This document shows, one piece after another, positions 6,432 through 8,962 of a stretch of DNA of 8,962 bases. Every line of letters starts with the position of its first letter. Position 1 is the stretch's first letter. The DNA comes from CAZKEW01 sp964580435 (GTDB lineage: Bacteria > Acidobacteriota > Aminicenantia > Aminicenantales > UBA8522): NCBI GenBank assembly GCA_964580435.1, contig CAZOKP010000101.1, positions 1 to 8,962 of the forward strand, in the 5' to 3' direction. Below the pieces are notes generated by a model that was given only the letters and a program-made list of their open reading frames with translations, ran no database searches and was not told the origin of the DNA. The position numbers and the translations under genes were made by a program.

Positions 6432-7169
6432 TCAGGGCAAAGGGTTTGAAGACCTGAGCAGCTCGCCCAGTTTCAGACAGTTGCTGACCGCAAACGCCTG
6501 GTAATCGTTATTGAAATAGACGTAGCATTCCGCGGCTTTCGTCGACCTGACCGTTTCCGCCCATTCCCGCAACTCATCATTGCTGTAGTTATACCTGTAC
6601 CCACCCGTCAATCCATGAAAGCGGAAATAGGCGACGGCCGACGTCTCGACGGCTGTCCGGGGGACTTTTGCCGAGGAGACGGTGCAAAACGTCACTGAGT
6701 GGGCCCGCAGCAACTCATAAGCTTTTTCGTCGTACCAGCTTTCGTGGCGGAACTCGATGACATTTTTGTAGCCCGGAGCAAGTGTTTTGAGAAAATCCTC
6801 GAGTAGCTCCAGGTTCAACGTGATCGAGGGCGGAAGCTGGAAAAGGATGCAGCCAAGTTTTTCCTGGAGGGAATCGGCAAGAATATAGAAGTAGCGGACC
6901 TCGCTCTTGACGTTTTTAAGTTTCTTGAGGTGGGTGATCTGGCGGTTGGCCTTGAGCGTAAATTGGAAATGAGCCGGCGTCTTTTCGATCCAGGCCTTAA
7001 ACATCTCTGGTTTGGGATAGCGGTAGAAGGTCATGTTGATCTCGACAGTAGCGAAATGCCGGGCATAAAACTGCAGCCACTCTCCAGAGGAAATCTCAGG
7101 AGGATAAAATTTCCCCTTCCAGCCGGGATAGCTCCAGCCGGACGTCCCGAGGTGATATACGGCGGACAT
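6432..7169 (-). CDS. DUF72 family protein (YecE-like)
   Basis: This 245-aa protein belongs to the DUF72 family (E. coli YecE), a TIM-barrel-like fold whose biochemical function is not established. Family hallmarks visible are the opening HLGTSGWSYPGWKGKFYP (about 6-23), VEINMTFYRYP (about 42-52), FTLKANRQITH (about 70-80), LGCILFQLPP (about 105-114), VIEFRHESWYDE (about 136-147), YFRFHGLTGGYRYNY (about 181-195) and CYVYFNNDYQAFAVSN (about 214-229). The length is normal and the gene looks intact. It converges on the cupin gene with 22 bp between the stops, and it is divergent from dsrC. The ribosome binding site is weak (GGGGGT about nine bases upstream), unlike most genes here. A plausible promoter lies just upstream. 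Confidence 0.93.
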   Translation of the reverse strand: MSAVYHLGTSGWSYPGWKGKFYPPEISSGEWLQFYARHFATVEINMTFYRYPKPEMFKAWIEKTPAHFQFTLKANRQITHLKKLKNVKSEVRYFYILADSLQEKLGCILFQLPPSITLNLELLEDFLKTLAPGYKNVIEFRHESWYDEKAYELLRAHSVTFCTVSSAKVPRTAVETSAVAYFRFHGLTGGYRYNYSNDELREWAETVRSTKAAECYVYFNNDYQAFAVSNCLKLGELLRSSNPLP

Positions 7170-7188
7170 TCAGCCTGACCCCCAGAAA

Positions 7189-7217
7189 ATATTAGGCGGG
7201 AGCTCAGAAGAAGTCAA
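7189..7217 (-). promoter_or_regulatory. Probable promoter of the DUF72 gene
   Basis: On the minus strand, TTGACT (7217-7212) and TAATAT (7194-7189) are separated by 17 bases, a good sigma70 match in both boxes and in spacing. Transcription would start near 7182, leaving a leader of only about 13 nt before the ATG at 7169. The short leader agrees with the weak ribosome binding site. Confidence 0.55.
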
Positions 7218-7272
7218 TGATAATAAGTCTGTTGCCCAAAGGCCAAATGTTCTGGCTGCGCGATTCCACCTG

Positions 7273-7281
7273 TGCTATAAT
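7273..7281 (+). promoter_or_regulatory. Extended -10 promoter of dsrC
   Basis: TGCTATAAT is a perfect extended -10 element (TGn followed by TATAAT at 7276-7281). The -35 region (about 7253-7258) matches poorly, as is usual for extended -10 promoters. Transcription would begin near 7288, giving a leader of about 34 nt. A 5-bp inverted repeat, CGATA (7282-7286) against TATCG (7294-7298), straddles the predicted start and could be a small operator. Confidence 0.55.
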
Positions 7282-7321
7282 CGATACTTAATTTATCGGA
7301 ATACTCAATGAGGAGACCGTC

Positions 7322-7642
7322 ATGCCGTATATCGAATTCAAAGAGAAAAAATACGAGCTCAATGAGGAAGGCTTTCTGGCTCATCCTGAAGAATGGAATG
7401 AAGATATCGCCGCCCTTCTAGCCAAGCAAGAAGAGGGAATCGAGGAGCTGACCGAGGCTCACTGGGCCGTCATCAATTATATCAGGAAATATTACCTTGA
7501 GAATAAGCTAGCTCCGATGGTCCGGAAAATATGCAAAACCACCGGAATTCAGTTAAAAGTCATCTACGATCTTTTTCCCTCGGGCCCAGCTCAGGGTGCC
7601 TGTAAACTCGCCGGCCTGCCCAAGCCTGACGGCTGTGTTTAA
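7322..7642 (+). CDS. dsrC: DsrC/TusE family sulfur-carrier protein with both conserved cysteines
   Basis: DsrC carries sulfur as a persulfide or trisulfide. With DsrAB it is the substrate-carrying partner in dissimilatory sulfite reduction or sulfur oxidation; the related TusE works in tRNA 2-thiolation. The 106-aa product has the normal length. Family stretches include LNEEGFLAHPEEWNEDIA (13-30), LTEAHWAVINYIRKYY (43-58) and the flexible C-terminal arm QGACKLAGLPKPDGCV. The arm carries Cys94 and the penultimate Cys105, ten residues apart, the exact CysB-X10-CysA spacing of true DsrC. TusE normally keeps only the last cysteine. AGGAG (7311-7315) lies six bases before the ATG. No dsrAB or tus genes are in the window. 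It has its own promoter and ends 9 bp from the convergent cysteine desulfurase-like gene. Confidence 0.93.
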   Translation: MPYIEFKEKKYELNEEGFLAHPEEWNEDIAALLAKQEEGIEELTEAHWAVINYIRKYYLENKLAPMVRKICKTTGIQLKVIYDLFPSGPAQGACKLAGLPKPDGCV

Positions 7643-7651
7643 GGCGACTCG

Positions 7652-8818
7652 CTATCGTTTCTTCTGAAACTCGACGATTTCCTTGACGGCCTGAGTTGCG
7701 GCCTCAATATCTTTCTCCGTGTTAAAGGGGCCGATTCCAAACCTAACCGCGCCATGAATTTTATCTGTTCCCAATTGCTCATGGACGAGAGGTGCGCAAT
7801 GAAGCCCCGATCGTGAGGCAACATTATAATCCACATCCAGCATTGTCGCCGTGTTGATGGCTTCCAAGCCATCGACATTGAAGGAGAGAACGGCGATGTG
7901 ATTTCTCAAATCATTTTGGCAGTAGAGATTCACTCCTTTGAGCTCCTTAAGCCCATCCCTGAGTTTGGCCGCCAGGCTCATTTCTTGCTCCTGGATGCCG
8001 TCGATCCCTTTCTTTTGAATCCACTTCAGGCCAGCATGGAGCCCCGCCACTCCCAGGGAATTAATCGTCCCATATTCAAGTCTATAGGGGTATTCTTCAA
8101 GGTGCGTTCGCACAGCCGAGCGGACGCCTGTGCCGCCGGCGCGGGTGTGCTTGATTTCTATGCCTTCTCTAACATAAAGGCCGCCGATGCCTGTCGGACC
8201 GAGCAGAGACTTATGTCCAGTAAAGGCGACGACGTCGACGTTTGAATCCTCGATGTCGATCTTGATCTTTCCGGCGGATTGCGAAGCATCAATGGCGAAG
8301 GGGATGCCTCTTTCCCGGCAGCGCCTGCCGATTTCTTTAATCGGCTGGACTGTTCCGATGACATTCGAGGCCTGGTTGATGATGACGAGTTTTGTGTTAT
8401 TCTTAAACTTCTCGGAGAAATCATCCGGGTCGACAAATCCTTGGCCATCAAAGGGTATATAATCGACCTCCACGCCGCTATATTTATAGAGGTGGTAGAG
8501 AGGCCTGAGAACGGAGTTGTGTTCGAGGTTGGTGGTGATGGCGTGGTCTCCCTCTTGGAGCATCCCGAAGATGATCAGGTTCAGGGCATCGGTGGAATTA
8601 TACGAAAAGCAAAGCCTGTTAGGGTCTTTGCCGTTAAAAAAATCGGTCAGCATCTTCCTTGTTTCCTCGACTAAAGCCCCGGCTTCCAAACAAAGGTCAT
8701 ATCCAGAACGGCCGGGGTTCACTCCATAGTTCCTGTAGAAATGATCCATGAATACGTAGACTTCCTCGGGCTTGGGAAAAGAGGTGGCCGCATTGTCAAG
8801 GTAGATAAGCTTATCCAT
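7652..8818 (-). CDS. Cysteine desulfurase family protein (class V aminotransferase, PLP-dependent)
   Basis: This is a PLP enzyme of the NifS/SufS superfamily, probably taking sulfur from cysteine to form an enzyme persulfide and alanine. It resembles the family I know as 'cysteine desulfurase family protein' (TIGR01977). In 388-aa numbering it shows LDNAATSFPKPEEV (about 7-20), the TTNLEHNSVLRP block around 95-106, PLP-binding D177 (FAIDASQSAG), the Schiff-base lysine K203 (FTGHKSLLGPTG) and the loop SRSGLHCAP with the likely catalytic C341. All key residues are present. An upstream ATG at 8842 would add eight residues (MPSHWRQA), but GGAGG (minus strand, 8829-8825) lies six bases before the ATG at 8818, which I take as the start. 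The next-door dsrC suggests a role as persulfide donor (inference). It could instead be a general desulfurase or selenocysteine lyase. Confidence 0.92.
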   Translation of the reverse strand: MDKLIYLDNAATSFPKPEEVYVFMDHFYRNYGVNPGRSGYDLCLEAGALVEETRKMLTDFFNGKDPNRLCFSYNSTDALNLIIFGMLQEGDHAITTNLEHNSVLRPLYHLYKYSGVEVDYIPFDGQGFVDPDDFSEKFKNNTKLVIINQASNVIGTVQPIKEIGRRCRERGIPFAIDASQSAGKIKIDIEDSNVDVVAFTGHKSLLGPTGIGGLYVREGIEIKHTRAGGTGVRSAVRTHLEEYPYRLEYGTINSLGVAGLHAGLKWIQKKGIDGIQEQEMSLAAKLRDGLKELKGVNLYCQNDLRNHIAVLSFNVDGLEAINTATMLDVDYNVASRSGLHCAPLVHEQLGTDKIHGAVRFGIGPFNTEKDIEAATQAVKEIVEFQKKR

Positions 8819-8824
8819 CGCCTG

Positions 8825-8829
8825 CCTCC
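8825..8829 (-). promoter_or_regulatory. Ribosome binding site deciding the start of the cysteine desulfurase-like gene
   Basis: GGAGG on the minus strand lies six bases before ATG 8818 and inside the eight-codon extension that a start at 8842 would give. It therefore favours the shorter protein. Confidence 0.7.
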
Positions 8830-8842
8830 AATGTGAAGGCAT

Positions 8843-8871
8843 ATACTAAACAAACCTTTTTCCAAAATCAA
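8843..8871 (-). promoter_or_regulatory. Possible promoter of the cysteine desulfurase-like gene
   Basis: On the minus strand, TTGATT (8871-8866) and TAGTAT (8848-8843) are separated by 17 bases. Each box matches four of six consensus bases. Transcription would begin near 8836, inside the extra codons of the longer reading frame, so this also supports the start at 8818. Confidence 0.4.
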
Positions 8872-8921
8872 CTGCATGGCGTAACTGGTATCAAAGCAAG
8901 GAGTAAAGGTGGACCCCTCTA

Positions 8922-8949
8922 TTGACAGCCTTTGATCCCCTTGTATAAT
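8922..8949 (+). promoter_or_regulatory. Consensus sigma70-type promoter firing out of the right edge
   Basis: TTGACA (8922-8927) and TATAAT (8944-8949) are both perfect consensus hexamers, 16 bases apart. Transcription would start near 8956 and continue past the end of the window. Such a strong promoter often serves a stable RNA or a highly expressed gene, but what it drives cannot be seen. It is back-to-back with the cysteine desulfurase-like gene. Confidence 0.75.
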
Positions 8950-8962
8950 GGATTTTCCGGCC

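Noticed and set aside
8279..8674. Plus-strand frame of 131 aa inside the cysteine desulfurase-like gene
   Set aside because: It is the antisense shadow of conserved aminotransferase sequence, with no ribosome binding site or recognisable product.
8872..8921. Possible tRNA or small RNA gene in the right-hand intergenic stretch
   Set aside because: I found no cloverleaf or conserved tRNA bases. The segment is best explained as the space between two divergent promoters.
1..8962. CRISPR array or toxin/antitoxin or phage defence system
   Set aside because: There are no regularly spaced direct repeats and no cas, nuclease or toxin-like reading frames anywhere in the window.

Overview
The window looks like bacterial chromosome from a Gram-negative-type organism of moderate to high GC content. 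Genes are densely packed, Shine-Dalgarno sites are strong (GGAGG or GAGGAGG), and sigma70-like promoter elements are visible. The phylum cannot be fixed from this sequence. The gene mix (PgsB/PgsC/PgsW, an M28 peptidase with a PA domain, two-cysteine DsrC) would suit an uncultured lineage such as Aminicenantes/Acidobacteriota, but that is a low-confidence guess.

Layout. Positions 65-370 hold a non-coding element built of nested inverted repeats: outer arms of about 23 bp flanked by TA, inner arms of about 24 bp, and a perfect 10-bp hairpin at the core. A probable promoter follows, then a compact three-gene poly-gamma-glutamate operon (471-3212): pgsB (ligase), pgsC (membrane partner) and a pgsW-type 'poly-gamma-glutamate system protein'. 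The genes overlap, as in a translationally coupled operon. The usual pgsA/capA gene does not follow. Instead a convergent gene for a small unknown membrane protein (3165-3746) overlaps the end of pgsW by 48 bp.

Divergent from that gene lies an exported M28-fold metallopeptidase-like protein (3851-5938) with a PA domain, an atypical metal site and a C-terminal winged-helix-like domain. A small cupin (6029-6409) follows it. Convergent to the cupin is a DUF72/YecE gene (6432-7169). Divergent from that is dsrC (7322-7642), which has both redox cysteines. A class V aminotransferase of the cysteine desulfurase type (7652-8818) converges on dsrC with only 9 bp between them. A near-consensus promoter at the right edge (8922-8949) fires out of the window.

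How the genes work together. pgsBCW encodes an inner-membrane machine that should polymerise glutamate through gamma-amide bonds and move the polymer outward, giving a capsule, slime or released polymer. dsrC and the cysteine desulfurase-like gene are plausibly linked through persulfide sulfur transfer, but they have separate promoters on opposite strands, so the link is inferred from proximity. The other genes look like independent single-gene units.

The points most worth a second look are: pgsB has no canonical start codon in front of its conserved membrane anchor; the pgs operon lacks pgsA; the M28 protein has lost metal-site residues; and the palindromic element sits just upstream of the operon.
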